DNA of 64,000 bases. Origin: an uncultured Alsobacter sp. (GTDB lineage: Bacteria; Pseudomonadota; Alphaproteobacteria; Rhizobiales; Beijerinckiaceae). Positions 20,409 through 29,825 of the stretch are shown here, in pieces. The translations under genes and the position numbers were made by a program. The notes beneath the pieces are model-generated. The model was not told the origin of the DNA. It ran no database searches and worked only from the letters and a program-made list of their open reading frames with translations. How positions within the stretch are numbered: position 1 is the stretch's first letter; each line of letters starts with the position of its first letter. Location of the stretch: contig NZ_CAMFHB010000011.1 in assembly GCF_945952055.1 (NCBI RefSeq), forward strand, positions 1 to 64,000, written 5' to 3'.

Positions 20409-20742
20409 GCGCAGGCTCCGGTTGGCGAGGTCCTTGCATGGTCCCTCGCGGCATCACGAATGAGTGACGCCTGATGTCTTCGAACGTTCGTACCCCATAC
20501 TCATGGAGACGGAGACTAATCCACACACACAAACGTTAAATTGTGAATTGGGTAGGGCATGGTCGCCGACCGCCGAATGCATGCGCATGCGGAAGTCGTC
20601 GGACCCTCGTTTACGTTAGCAGCGCTTCCGCTGTGCTGCCAACGAGTGGGTACTAAGCCGTAATCACAGCGTTACGACTTGACGCAACCCTTTACCGGCC
20701 TGACGGTTGTCCCTGGGCTGGGCGAGATTCGGAAGGAACGAG
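20409..20742. other. 334-bp intergenic region upstream of prkA
   Basis: Divergent regulatory space between the DUF924 gene and prkA, clearly richer in A and T around 20500-20560 than its neighbours. It contains short palindromes (CGAACGTTCG near 20480; GCATGCGCATGC near 20580) and a weak hairpin with GCAGC/GCTGC arms near 20620. No gene, and no promoter good enough to place. Confidence 0.5.
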
Positions 20743-22689
20743 ATGTTTCCCGAGACCGACCTCTTTGCGAGCTTCGCAAAGACCTACGAGGCCCGCCGCG
20801 AGATCGAGATGTCCCTGGCGGACTATCTCGCGGGGTGCCGCGACGACCCCATGATGTTTGCCAGCGCGCCCGAGCGCATCCTGGCCGCCATCGGCGAGCC
20901 GCAGCTCGTCGACACCTCGCGCGATCCGCGGCTCGGCCGCATCTTCATGAACCGGACGATCCGGACCTACCCCGCCTTCTCCGAGTTCTTTGGGATGGAG
21001 GAGACGATCGAGCGGATCGTCGCCTATTTCCGCCATGCCGCGCAGGGGCTCGAGGAGCGCAAGCAGATCCTCTACCTGCTGGGACCGGTGGGCGGCGGCA
21101 AGTCGTCGCTGGCCGAGCGGCTGAAGGCCCTCATGGAGGTCCACCCCATCTACGCCCTGAAGGCCGGCGACGAGGTCAGCCCGATCTTCGAGAGCCCGCT
21201 GGGCCTGTTCGATCCGGAGACGATGGGCGCCAAGCTCGAGGAACGCTACGGCATCCCGCGCCGCCGCCTCACCGGCCTGATGAGCCCCTGGTGCGTGAAG
21301 CGCCTCGACCAGTTCGACGGCGACATCACCCGCTTCAAGGTCGTCAAGCTGCGTCCCTCGCGCCTGCGGCAGATCGCCATCTCCAAGACGGAGCCCGGCG
21401 ACGAGAACAACCAGGACATCTCGTCGCTGGTCGGCAAGGTCGACATCCGCAAGCTCGAGCTGCTCTCGCAGAACGATCCAGATGCCTACAGCTACTCCGG
21501 CGGCCTGAACCGGGCCAACCAGGGCATCCTCGAGTTCGTCGAGATGTTCAAGGCCCCGATCAAGATGCTGCATCCCCTGCTCACCGCGACGCAGGAGGGC
21601 AACTACGTCGGCACCGAGAACATCGGCGCCATCCCCTACCAGGGCATCGTCATGGCCCACTCCAACGAGGCGGAGTGGCAGAGCTTCAAGACCAACAAGA
21701 ACAACGAGGCCTTCATCGACCGCATCTACGTCATCAAGGTGCCGTACTGCCTGCGCGCGACCGAGGAACAGAAGATCTACGAGAAGCTGATCCGCGGCTC
21801 CGAACTCGCACCGGCCCCCTGTGCGCCGGCGACGCTCGAGATGCTGGCCCGCTTCGCCGTGCTGTCACGCCTGCGCGAGCATCCGAACTCGAACGTCTTC
21901 TCCAAGATGCGCGTCTACGACGGCGAAAGCCTGCGCGAGGTCGATCCGCGTGCCCGCTCCCTCCAGGAATACAAGGACTCCGCCGGGGTCGACGAGGGCA
22001 TGGACGGCATCTCGACCCGCTTCGCCTTCAAGGTGCTGGCCGCGACGTTCAACCACGACACCACCGAGATCGCCGCCGACCCGGTGCATCTCATGTACGT
22101 GCTCGAGCAGACGGTCCGGCGCGAGCAGCTGCCGGAGGCGATCGAGAAGCGCTACATGGAGTTCGTGAAGGGCGAGCTGGCGCCGCGCTACGCGGAGTTC
22201 ATCGGCCACGAGATTCAGAAGGCCTATCTCGAGAGCTACCACGACTACGGCCAGAACCTGTTCGACCGCTACGTCGACTACGCCGACGCCTGGATCGAGG
22301 ACGTCGACTTCAAGGATCCCGACACCGGCCAGCTCATGAACCGCGAGCTCCTCAACCAGGAACTCACCAAGATCGAGAAGCCGGCCGGCATCGCCAATCC
22401 GAAGGACTTCCGCAACGAGGTGGTGAAGTTCGCGCTGCGCTCCCGCGCCAGCCACGGCGGTCGCAACCCGTCCTGGACGAGCTACGAGAAGCTGCGAGAG
22501 GTGATCGAGAAGCGCATGTTCAGCCAGGTGGAGGAACTGCTGCCGGTCATCAGCTTCGGCTCCAAGAAGGACAGCGACAGCGAGAAGAAGCACGGTGAGT
22601 TCGTGCGGCGGATGATGGATCGTGGCTACACCGAGCGGCAGGTCCGCCGCCTGGTGGAGTGGTACATGCGGGTGAAGCAGGCCGGCTGA
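20743..22689 (+). CDS. prkA: PrkA-family serine protein kinase/AAA protein
   Basis: 648 residues. PrkA proteins have an N-terminal AAA-like ATPase (P-loop GPVGGGKS at about 114-121) and a C-terminal PrkA kinase-like domain. The start at 20743 follows GGAAGGAACG and gives MFPETDLFASFAKTYEARRE; the in-frame codon at 20707 has no ribosome site. It heads the three-gene set prkA-yeaH-spoVR, widely conserved and linked in enterobacteria to stationary phase and nitrogen stress (YeaG-YeaH-YcgB). yeaH begins 21 bp after its stop. Confidence 0.93.
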   Translation: MFPETDLFASFAKTYEARREIEMSLADYLAGCRDDPMMFASAPERILAAIGEPQLVDTSRDPRLGRIFMNRTIRTYPAFSEFFGMEETIERIVAYFRHAAQGLEERKQILYLLGPVGGGKSSLAERLKALMEVHPIYALKAGDEVSPIFESPLGLFDPETMGAKLEERYGIPRRRLTGLMSPWCVKRLDQFDGDITRFKVVKLRPSRLRQIAISKTEPGDENNQDISSLVGKVDIRKLELLSQNDPDAYSYSGGLNRANQGILEFVEMFKAPIKMLHPLLTATQEGNYVGTENIGAIPYQGIVMAHSNEAEWQSFKTNKNNEAFIDRIYVIKVPYCLRATEEQKIYEKLIRGSELAPAPCAPATLEMLARFAVLSRLREHPNSNVFSKMRVYDGESLREVDPRARSLQEYKDSAGVDEGMDGISTRFAFKVLAATFNHDTTEIAADPVHLMYVLEQTVRREQLPEAIEKRYMEFVKGELAPRYAEFIGHEIQKAYLESYHDYGQNLFDRYVDYADAWIEDVDFKDPDTGQLMNRELLNQELTKIEKPAGIANPKDFRNEVVKFALRSRASHGGRNPSWTSYEKLREVIEKRMFSQVEELLPVISFGSKKDSDSEKKHGEFVRRMMDRGYTERQVRRLVEWYMRVKQAG

Positions 22690-22710
22690 TCCGGCCTGCA
22701 GCGAGCGTCC

Positions 22711-24015
22711 ATGCACATCGTCGACCGACGTCTGAATCCCGGGGGCAAGAGCCTGGAGAACCGCCAGCGGTTCCTCCGGCGAGCCCAGGCCCTGGTGCGC
22801 CGCGCCGTGCGCGAGCAAACGCGCGATCGCGGCATCAGGGACATGGAGAAGGGAGGGGATGTCTCGATCCCCTCCGACGGTGTCCGTGAGCCCACGCTGC
22901 GCCGCTCCTCACAGGGCGGCAAGCGCGACATGGTGCTCCCAGGCAACCGCGACTTCGTGGAAGGCGACACGATCGCCCGCCCCGGTGGCGGAGGTGGCCG
23001 TGGCGGGGCCGAGGGCGCACCGGACGGGGGTGGCGAGGACGATTTCCGCTTCGCCCTGTCGCAGGACGAGTTCCTGGACCTCTTCCTGGACGATCTCGAG
23101 TTGCCCGACCTCGCCAAGCGCAAGGTCGAGGGCATCGAGAACGTGGAGTGGCGCCGCGCCGGCTATTCGGTGTCGGGCTCGCCGGCGAACCTCGCCTTGC
23201 TGCGCACGATGCGCAACAGCCTGTCACGCCGCATCGCGCTGAAGCGTCCGAAGGGCGAGGAGCTCCTGGAGCTCGAGCGCGAGGCCGAGGCGCTGGAGGC
23301 CAGCGCGGCCGACCCGGTGCGGCTCGCCTTCGTGCGCGAGCGGATCGCGGTGCTCGACCAGCGGCGCCGCCGGATCCCGTGGATCGATCCCATCGACCTG
23401 CGCTACCGGCAGTTCTCGCCCTATCCGCGGCCCGTGGCGCAGGCGGTGATGTTCTGCCTCATGGACGTGTCGGGCTCGATGACCGAGCCCATGAAGGACC
23501 TCGCCAAGCGCTTCTACGCGCTGCTCTACATCTTCCTGAAGCGGCGCTACAAGCACGTGGAGATCGTCTTCATCCGCCACACCCACGTGGCGGCCGAAGT
23601 GGACGAGGACACCTTCTTCCACTCCACCGAGACGGGTGGAACGGTCGTGTCCACCGCGCTCGAGGAGATGCGCCGCATCGTCGCCGAACGCTTCCGGCCG
23701 AACGACTGGAACATCTACGCCGCCCAGGCGTCGGACGGCGACAACGCGCCCAACGACAAGGAGCGCACTGGCGACCTGCTGCAGAACGCGATCCTGCCGG
23801 TGTGCCAGTACTTCGCCTATCTCGAGGTCGGCACGGAGGACGAGCCGTCCTCGCTGGGCCTGGGAAGCCGCCCGAGCGACCTGTGGCGCACCTACGACGC
23901 CCTGCGCCAGGAGGGCGCGCCGTTCGGCATGCGCAAGGTCCGCCATCGCCGCGACATCTTCCCCGTGTTCCGTGAGCTCTTCCAGAAGCGATCCGAAGCG
24001 AGGTCCGCTCCGTGA
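22711..24015 (+). CDS. yeaH: YeaH-type DUF444 protein with von Willebrand A domain
   Basis: 434 residues. The basic N-terminus MHIVDRRLNPGGKSLENRQR is typical. A Gly-rich linker (about 92-108) follows, and then a C-terminal vWA-like domain with the metal site DVSGS at 252-256 (D-x-S-x-S). Partner of PrkA and SpoVR in a conserved stress operon; molecular activity not established. The stop overlaps the GTG start of spoVR (GTGA), indicating coupled translation. Confidence 0.93.
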   Translation: MHIVDRRLNPGGKSLENRQRFLRRAQALVRRAVREQTRDRGIRDMEKGGDVSIPSDGVREPTLRRSSQGGKRDMVLPGNRDFVEGDTIARPGGGGGRGGAEGAPDGGGEDDFRFALSQDEFLDLFLDDLELPDLAKRKVEGIENVEWRRAGYSVSGSPANLALLRTMRNSLSRRIALKRPKGEELLELEREAEALEASAADPVRLAFVRERIAVLDQRRRRIPWIDPIDLRYRQFSPYPRPVAQAVMFCLMDVSGSMTEPMKDLAKRFYALLYIFLKRRYKHVEIVFIRHTHVAAEVDEDTFFHSTETGGTVVSTALEEMRRIVAERFRPNDWNIYAAQASDGDNAPNDKERTGDLLQNAILPVCQYFAYLEVGTEDEPSSLGLGSRPSDLWRTYDALRQEGAPFGMRKVRHRRDIFPVFRELFQKRSEARSAP

Positions 24016-25562
24016 ACCCGAGGCCCGATCCAGCCGGCACCTTGCTCTTCCGCGGAGCGGACTGGGACTTCGAGACGCTGCGGCGGATCAACGAGGCCTG
24101 CGAGGACATCGCGACCAAGGAGCTCGGGCTCGACACCTATCCGACCCAGATCGAGGTGATCACCGCCGAGCAGATGCTCGACGCCTACGCGTCGTCGGGC
24201 ATGCCGCTGTTCTACAAGCACTGGTCCTTCGGCAAGCACTTCGCCCAGCACGAGACGATCTACCGCCAGGGCCTGGGCGACCTCGCCTACGAGATCGTCA
24301 TCAACTCCAATCCGTGCATCTGCTACATCATGGAGGAGAACACGGCGACGATGCAGGCGCTGGTGATCGCCCACGCCGCCTTCGGCCACAACCACTTCTT
24401 CAAGAACAACTACCTGTTCAAGCAGTGGACGGATGCCGACGGCATCCTCGACTATCTCGACTTCGCCAAGGGCTACATCGCCGACTGCGAGGAGCGCTAC
24501 GGCCACCGCGAGGTGGAACGCGTGCTCGATGCCGCCCACGCCCTCATGAGCCATGCGGTGCACCGCTATCCGCGCCGCTCGAAGCCCGACCTGCGCAGCG
24601 AGGAGAAGCGCGAGCGCGAGCGCCGGGCCCACGAGGAGCAGATGTTCAACGACCTGTGGCGCACCGTGCCGGCGCAACGGGGCGAGGCGGGGGCGCCGAC
24701 CACCGAGGACATGCGCCGGGCCCTGCTCCAGCTGCCGCAGGAGAACCTGCTCTACTTCCTGGAGAAGAGCGCGCCGCGCCTGCCGCCGTGGCAGCGCGAG
24801 ATCCTGCGCATCGTCCGGCTCATCGCCCAGTACTTCTATCCCCAGCGCCAGACCAAGCTCATGAACGAAGGCTGCGCCACCTGGGTGCACTACCGCATCA
24901 TGAACCGGCTGCACGAGCGCGGGCAGATCGGCGACGGGGACTATCTCCAGTTCGTCCACTCGCACACCAACGTCACGTTCCAGCCGCAGTACAACGACCG
25001 GCGCTGGAACGGCATCAACCCCTACGCGCTCGGTTTCGCGATGATGAGCGACATCGAGCGAATCTGCCGTGAACCGACGGCCGAGGATCGGCATTGGTTT
25101 CCCGACTTTGCCGGGAACGGCGAGCCGGAGGCCGTGTTGAGGGACGTGTGGGCGAACTACCGGGACGAGAGCTTCGTCCTGCAGTTCCTCTCGCCCGCCC
25201 TGATCCGGAAATGGCGGATGTTCCACATCCTGGACGACAGCAACGAGTCCGAACTGCGGGTGGAGGCCATCCACGACGAGCGCGGCTATCGCCGCATCCG
25301 CTCCGCGCTGGCGCGCCAGTACGACGTCGCCTGGCTCGATGCGGACATCCAGATCGTCGACGTCGACCTCGCGGGCGACCGTCGGCTCGTTCTTCACCAC
25401 AACGTCGTCAACCGGATCCTGCTGGAATCGGAGGACACGGGCCGGGTCCTGCAGCACCTGGCGGACCTGTGGAGCTACGACGTGCTGCTGAAGGAAATCG
25501 ATACTGCGAGCGGGGTCGTGCTCAAGGAGCACAGGGCCGCGCCGCAGAGGTCCGCGCAGTAG
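24012..25562 (+). CDS. spoVR: SpoVR family protein
   Basis: 516 residues, the normal length of SpoVR/YcgB. GTG start overlapping the yeaH stop. Family blocks are visible: WDFETLRRINEACEDIA near the N-terminus, MPLFYKHWSFGKHFAQHE at about 60-77 and MNEGCATWVHYRIMN. Named for a spore cortex defect in Bacillus, but the organism here is not a spore-former; in proteobacteria the family travels with PrkA and YeaH. Third gene of the operon. Confidence 0.93.
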   Translation: MNPRPDPAGTLLFRGADWDFETLRRINEACEDIATKELGLDTYPTQIEVITAEQMLDAYASSGMPLFYKHWSFGKHFAQHETIYRQGLGDLAYEIVINSNPCICYIMEENTATMQALVIAHAAFGHNHFFKNNYLFKQWTDADGILDYLDFAKGYIADCEERYGHREVERVLDAAHALMSHAVHRYPRRSKPDLRSEEKRERERRAHEEQMFNDLWRTVPAQRGEAGAPTTEDMRRALLQLPQENLLYFLEKSAPRLPPWQREILRIVRLIAQYFYPQRQTKLMNEGCATWVHYRIMNRLHERGQIGDGDYLQFVHSHTNVTFQPQYNDRRWNGINPYALGFAMMSDIERICREPTAEDRHWFPDFAGNGEPEAVLRDVWANYRDESFVLQFLSPALIRKWRMFHILDDSNESELRVEAIHDERGYRRIRSALARQYDVAWLDADIQIVDVDLAGDRRLVLHHNVVNRILLESEDTGRVLQHLADLWSYDVLLKEIDTASGVVLKEHRAAPQRSAQ

Positions 25563-25590
25563 GGCACAGCCTCTCGCGGACCGGCCGGCA

Positions 25591-25611
25591 GGCGCGCCGC
25601 ACGGGCGCGCC
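25591..25611 (+). terminator. Candidate hairpin after spoVR
   Basis: GGCGCGCC, a 5-base loop, GGCGCGCC: an 8-bp perfect GC stem 28 bp after the spoVR stop. No T-run follows, so intrinsic termination is uncertain. Confidence 0.3.
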
Positions 25612-25781
25612 ATCCCGGGGCGACCGCCGCTTCCGTCTCCCGGAGGCGCCGCCCCTCATTCACCGGCGATGCAATCGGCGATCGAACGATCGGCGATGGG
25701 GAAGGGGGCACTGTCCGAGGCGCGGCGACGGATCCGGGAGACCGGAGGCCGGAGTCGTCCCTGAACCCGGGAGAACGATCC

Positions 25782-26249
25782 ATGGAATACAAGAGCGTGG
25801 AACAACTCCGCGACCTTGCGGACGTGCGCGTATCCGAAAAGCAGCCGATGACGCGGCGCCAGCGGCTGGAGCGCTGGGCCGAACTGCTCGAGCAGGATCC
25901 CGAACGGCGACTGCGGTCGCTGGGCGAGATCGAGCTCAAGGCGCCTTCCGAGCGTCCGCTGATGCGGGCGCCCGACAGTCCGATCGCCGTCGCCTTCGCG
26001 GATCCCATGCTCCGCGCCGAAGGACTGGCCGGCGATCGCCTCGGCGATGCGATGACGTTCTTCGAGATCAGCGAGGACGACGCGCACCGGCTGATGTGCT
26101 CCTGCATGAACGGCTGGAGCATGGCGTCGGGGAAGGTCGGCAAGTCGGTGCGCCGCATCGCCAATCCGATGATGCGCTACGACACGGCCCTGATGCTGGC
26201 GGTGGGGACCATCGTGGCGGCCCCGGCGCTCGCCTTCGTGTTCGGCTGA
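25782..26249 (+). CDS. Unrecognised 155-residue protein, predicted C-terminal membrane anchor
   Basis: I do not recognise this protein. The start at 25782 follows GGGAGAACG. The N-terminal two thirds are charged and helical (MTRRQRLERWAELLEQDPER, about 23-42), then there is a short block with MCSCMNGWSMASG including two close cysteines, and a hydrophobic C-terminal helix (about 134-153) that would leave it as a tail-anchored protein. It lies 219 bp after spoVR in the same direction, behind a candidate terminator, so membership of the prkA operon is not assured. A strong hairpin follows its stop. Confidence 0.65.
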   Translation: MEYKSVEQLRDLADVRVSEKQPMTRRQRLERWAELLEQDPERRLRSLGEIELKAPSERPLMRAPDSPIAVAFADPMLRAEGLAGDRLGDAMTFFEISEDDAHRLMCSCMNGWSMASGKVGKSVRRIANPMMRYDTALMLAVGTIVAAPALAFVFG

Positions 26250-26254
26250 GACTC

Positions 26255-26281
26255 GTGGCGCCGGCCACGCGCCGGCGCCAC
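26255..26281 (+). terminator. Strong hairpin after the 155-residue gene
   Basis: GTGGCGCCGGC, loop CACGC, GCCGGCGCCAC: a perfect 11-bp stem beginning 6 bp after the stop codon. There is no uninterrupted T-run, only CTCTTTG further on. Position supports a transcript end. Confidence 0.5.
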
Positions 26282-26348
26282 GCCAGCCGCTCTTTGCCGC
26301 GTGGCGCTGGCGGGTTAAACCGGTCGGGACCGTGAGAGGATCCGACCG

Positions 26349-27326
26349 ATGACCGTGCTCCTGCCGCCCCGCGATCGACTGACGATCGGGTTCGCCCATG
26401 TCGCCTACCGCATGGCGGATGCCTTCGCGGCGCGCGGCACCGGCATCGACCACTTCCAGGTCGGCACGGCCGCGGAGCTCGAGGCCCGGCTGGCGGACGT
26501 GGACGTGCTTGTCTGTTCGTTCCTGTGGAAGAACGACTACCTGGCACGATCCCCGCGCCTGCGCTTCCTGCAGTCGATCAGCGCGGGCACGGACCAGTAC
26601 GACAAGCCGGCCTTCGCCGCGCGGGGCCTGCGCCTCGCGAGCGGGCAGGGCAGCAACGAGAAGGCCGTGGCCCAGCACGCCATGGCGCTGCTGCTTGCCC
26701 TGACGCGGCACCTGCATCTCGGCCGGGACCGTCAGGCCCAGGCGCAATGGCGTCCGATGATCGGCGACCGGACCCGGCGCGAGGACGAGCTCGGCGGCAA
26801 GACCATGGCGATCGTCGGCTTCGGGCGGATCGGCCAGCGCCTGGCGGCCCACGCCAAGGCCTTCGAGATGCGCGTCGTGGGCGTGCGCCGGGATGCCACG
26901 CCGATGCTGGGCGTCGCAGACGCGGTGCTTCCGACGGCGCGGCTCGCCGAGGCGCTGGGGCAGGCCGACGTGGTCGTGCTCACCTGCCCGCTGACGCCGG
27001 AGACGACGAACCTGATGGACGCGGCCGCCTTCGCCGCGCTCAAGCCAGGCGCCATCCTGATCAACGTCGCCCGTGGCAAGGTGGTCGACGAGGGCGCGCT
27101 GCTGGCGGCGCTCGCATCCGGCACGGTGTCGAGCGCGGGGCTCGACTGCTTCCACGACGAGCCGCTGCCCGCCACGTCTCCGATCTGGGCCCTGCCCAAC
27201 GTCCTCGTCACGCCGCATTCCGCCGGCGAGACCCGCCGCTACGAGGACAACGTCGTGGATCTCCTGCTCGAGAACCTGGATCGGCTGTGGGCCGGGCGGA
27301 CCGACCTGGTGAACGGCATCGTGTGA
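26349..27326 (+). CDS. D-2-hydroxyacid dehydrogenase (NAD(P)-dependent)
   Basis: 325 residues. NAD-binding motif VGFGRIG at about 156-162 and the catalytic triad of the family: Arg242 (NVARGKVVDEG), Glu271 (HDEPLP) and His290 (TPHSAGE). Oxidises or reduces a 2-hydroxy/2-keto acid; the specific substrate cannot be told (glyoxylate or hydroxypyruvate reductases are close in layout). Start at 26349 follows GAGAGGATCCG. It converges on the helicase gene. Confidence 0.88.
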   Translation: MTVLLPPRDRLTIGFAHVAYRMADAFAARGTGIDHFQVGTAAELEARLADVDVLVCSFLWKNDYLARSPRLRFLQSISAGTDQYDKPAFAARGLRLASGQGSNEKAVAQHAMALLLALTRHLHLGRDRQAQAQWRPMIGDRTRREDELGGKTMAIVGFGRIGQRLAAHAKAFEMRVVGVRRDATPMLGVADAVLPTARLAEALGQADVVVLTCPLTPETTNLMDAAAFAALKPGAILINVARGKVVDEGALLAALASGTVSSAGLDCFHDEPLPATSPIWALPNVLVTPHSAGETRRYEDNVVDLLLENLDRLWAGRTDLVNGIV

Positions 27327-27375
27327 GCGGTGCCGTCGCGGGGGTGCACGCGGTCGATGGCCGTCCCGGGTCCGC

Positions 27376-28467
27376 TCAGACCACCACGGTGACCCGCTCG
27401 GCCGCGCGGGTCAGGCCCGTGTAGAGCCAGCGCGCGCGGTGCTCGCGGAAGGCCCAGCTCTCGTCGAACAGCACCACGTCGTCCCACTGCGAGCCCTGGG
27501 CCTTGTGGACGGTCAGCGCGTAGCCGTAGGTGAACTCGTCGGACTCGCGGCGCACCAGCCACGGGATCTCCTCGTCGCCCCCCTCGAAGAACTCCCGCAG
27601 GATCTTCACCTTCACGCCCTTGCGGGCGCCGTCCTCGTCCGGCACCACGGTCATGCGCACCATGCCCTTGAGGGGCTCGCGCAACTGCTTGACCACCCAG
27701 AGCCCGCCGTTCAGCAGGCCCTTCTTCTTGTCGTTGCGCAGGCAGACCAGCTTCTCGCCCGCCGCCGGCATGGGATCGCGGAAGCCCATCAGCTCGCGGA
27801 TGCGCTTGTTGTAGAGCCGGCGCGTCTTGTTGGTGCCCACCAGAACCTGGTCGGTCTGCAGCACCGCGGACGCGTCGATGTCACGACGCCGGATCACGCG
27901 GCTCTCGCCGTGATCGCCGAAGTCCAGGCTCTCTCCCGCGCGCACCGCCATGCTCATGCGGATGATGGGATTGTCGCGCGCCTGCCGGTGGACCTCGGTG
28001 AGCATCACGTCGGGCTCGTGGTCGGTGAAGAAGCCTCCGCCCTTCACCGGCGGAAGCTGCGCCGGGTCGCCCAGGACGAGGACCGGCGTGCCGAAGGACA
28101 GGAGATCCCGACCCAGGTCCTCGTCCACCATCGAGCACTCGTCGATGATGATGAGGTCGGCCTTGGCGGCCGTGCTGTCGCGGTTGATGACGAAGGAAGG
28201 CTCCTCGCTCTCCACCGCGGCGGGCCGGTAGATGATGCTGTGGATGGTGGAGGCGCCCTCGCAGCCCTTGCTGCGCAGCACGTGGGCCGCCTTGCCGGTA
28301 AAGGCGCCGAAGGCCACCTCGCCGTCGATCCCCTCGGCGAAGTGCCGGGCGAGCGTCGTCTTGCCCGTGCCGGCGAAGCCGAACAGGCGAAACACCTGGG
28401 GCGTTCCGCGCTTGAGCCATGCGGCCACGGCCGTCAGTGCGTCTTGCTGTTGCGGTGACCAGTCCAT
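27376..28467 (-). CDS. RecD-like ATP-dependent DNA helicase
   Basis: 363 residues, a single superfamily 1B helicase core. Walker A FGFAGTGKTTLA at about 29-40, Walker B with DECSMVDED, the domain-2 motif YALTVHKAQGSQWDDVVL and a final GLTRAAERVTVVV arginine-finger motif. Much shorter than RecD of RecBCD (about 600 residues) and without the N-terminal RecB-binding domain, so it belongs to the stand-alone AAA_30/UvrD_C_2 type common in alphaproteobacteria. Likely role in DNA repair or phage-related processing is unproven. Confidence 0.88.
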   Translation of the reverse strand: MDWSPQQQDALTAVAAWLKRGTPQVFRLFGFAGTGKTTLARHFAEGIDGEVAFGAFTGKAAHVLRSKGCEGASTIHSIIYRPAAVESEEPSFVINRDSTAAKADLIIIDECSMVDEDLGRDLLSFGTPVLVLGDPAQLPPVKGGGFFTDHEPDVMLTEVHRQARDNPIIRMSMAVRAGESLDFGDHGESRVIRRRDIDASAVLQTDQVLVGTNKTRRLYNKRIRELMGFRDPMPAAGEKLVCLRNDKKKGLLNGGLWVVKQLREPLKGMVRMTVVPDEDGARKGVKVKILREFFEGGDEEIPWLVRRESDEFTYGYALTVHKAQGSQWDDVVLFDESWAFREHRARWLYTGLTRAAERVTVVV

Positions 28468-28510
28468 TGCGCGTCCGGGGGGCCGATTCGGGGGCGAGCG
28501 AGCCGTGCCG

Positions 28511-29428
28511 TCAGTTCTGGACCGGGCCGCCCCGCCCCGTCGAGGCGCTTCTCGCCCCCGCGATGGCGGTGAGGATCACGCCGGACAGGATCAGGCCGCC
28601 GCCGGCCAGCGTCGTCACGGCAGGGGTCTCGCCAAGAAACAGGTAGCCCCACAGCGGCGCCAGCACCGTTTCGGTCTGGGCGAGCACGACGAGCCCCACG
28701 GCCGGCACGCGGGGGGCGGCGAGATTGAACAGGGGGATGCCGAGGCCGATGAACACGGCCCCGTGCAGCAGCGCCATCGCCATGTCCTGCGGCGGCGTGA
28801 CCAGCGGCCGGCCCGCCGACAGCGTGACGGCCGCGCAGACGACGATCTGGATGACGGCGCAGGCCGGGATCGCGGCGGTGAAATCGCGCTTCGGATCGAG
28901 CCGCACGCAGATCGAGTAGACCGCGAAGGCCACCGAGGAGCCGAGCGCGCCCAGGTCCCCCAGGAGGCTTCCGTGGCCGAAGTCGCCCCCCACCATGACG
29001 ACGAGGCCCGCGATGCCCAGCCCGATGGCGGCCACCGACACCAGGCTCAGCTTTTCGCCCAGGATGGGAAGCGCCAGCATCATGCTGATCAGCGGCGTGA
29101 TCGAGGCGAGGAAGTTCGCGTTGGCGATGCTCGTGGCCTTGAGGGCGAAGACGAAGGTGATCGCCGCCATCGCCAGGGCGGTCGCGGCCACCAGGTCGAT
29201 CCACGAGCCGCGCAGGAAGCGGGCCAGCAGCAGGCCCTGGCCCCGCATGAGGCTCCAGGCCTCCGTGGCCACGAGGAGGCCGATGGCGCGCCACACCAGG
29301 TACTGCCAGCTGTCGGACGAGGGCGCGAGCCGCACCGTGATGCCGCCGAAGCTCCACATGGTGCCTGCCGCCAGCGCGAAAGCCGCGCCAGCGAGATAGC
29401 CCCGGCCATCCCTGTCGGAACCCGACAC
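28511..29428 (-). CDS. EamA/DMT-family transporter
   Basis: About 305 residues with ten hydrophobic helices in two EamA repeats. The start was set at the GTG at 29428 because a GGGAGGAG site lies 6 bp upstream; the reading frame stays open 59 codons further, but that part is polar, Arg-rich and lacks a ribosome site. First repeat GYLAGAAFALAAGTMWSFGG; second repeat begins near LLGDLGALGSSVAFAVYSI. Substrate unknown; relatives export amino acids, nucleosides or other small metabolites. Confidence 0.85.
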   Translation of the reverse strand: MSGSDRDGRGYLAGAAFALAAGTMWSFGGITVRLAPSSDSWQYLVWRAIGLLVATEAWSLMRGQGLLLARFLRGSWIDLVAATALAMAAITFVFALKATSIANANFLASITPLISMMLALPILGEKLSLVSVAAIGLGIAGLVVMVGGDFGHGSLLGDLGALGSSVAFAVYSICVRLDPKRDFTAAIPACAVIQIVVCAAVTLSAGRPLVTPPQDMAMALLHGAVFIGLGIPLFNLAAPRVPAVGLVVLAQTETVLAPLWGYLFLGETPAVTTLAGGGLILSGVILTAIAGARSASTGRGGPVQN

Positions 29429-29825
29429 CACGATCTCCTCCCTGCCAATCAGCCGTCTACCGCGATTCGAGCCGCGGCGGACCTGCTGCCGCCGCATGCC
29501 CGACTTTCGGAGGTCCGTAGTGTACCCGAGGAGCCTCTCGTCCTTTCGTCGAACCCGCCGCCAAAAGACCTGCGGAGTCCGCTGCTTGCCGGCGGCCTGA
29601 ATCACGGATTTCCCACGTTAAATCGCTTGAAACCGCCCATATCTGCAGCCCTCCGGGTTGGGAGTTGATCCTCGTCAACGCCGGGATCCCCAACCGTGCG
29701 CCAAGTGATCATCCGCAATCACACGACTTACCGCCCCCAGCGGGCCGCGTAGGTTGCCGGTGGAATTTGCGGAGAGCCGGGCGGACCGGGTGCCGGTTCG
29801 AAGGGGCAAGTCGAAGGGGACAGTC
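29429..29825. other. 397-bp intergenic region between the EamA gene and ccoN
   Basis: Divergent regulatory region. It holds the FixK/FNR-type box at 29665-29678. Otherwise I see no gene; a short open frame on the minus strand here has composition unlike its neighbours' proteins and no ribosome site. Confidence 0.5.
29665..29678. promoter_or_regulatory. FixK/FNR-type box upstream of ccoN
   Basis: TTGATCCTCGTCAA matches the TTGAT-N4-ATCAA consensus at 9 of 10 defined bases (G for A in the right half). It is 147 bp upstream of the ccoN start. FixK/FnrL control of ccoNOQP under low oxygen is well established in alphaproteobacteria. Confidence 0.65.

Noticed and set aside
20707-20742. Upstream in-frame start for prkA
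   Set aside because: It has no ribosome site and adds 12 residues not typical of PrkA; the ATG at 20743 has GGAAGGA upstream.
29457-29693. 78-codon minus-strand open frame between the EamA gene and ccoN
   Set aside because: No ribosome site, atypical composition, and it covers the FixK/FNR-type box; likely non-coding.
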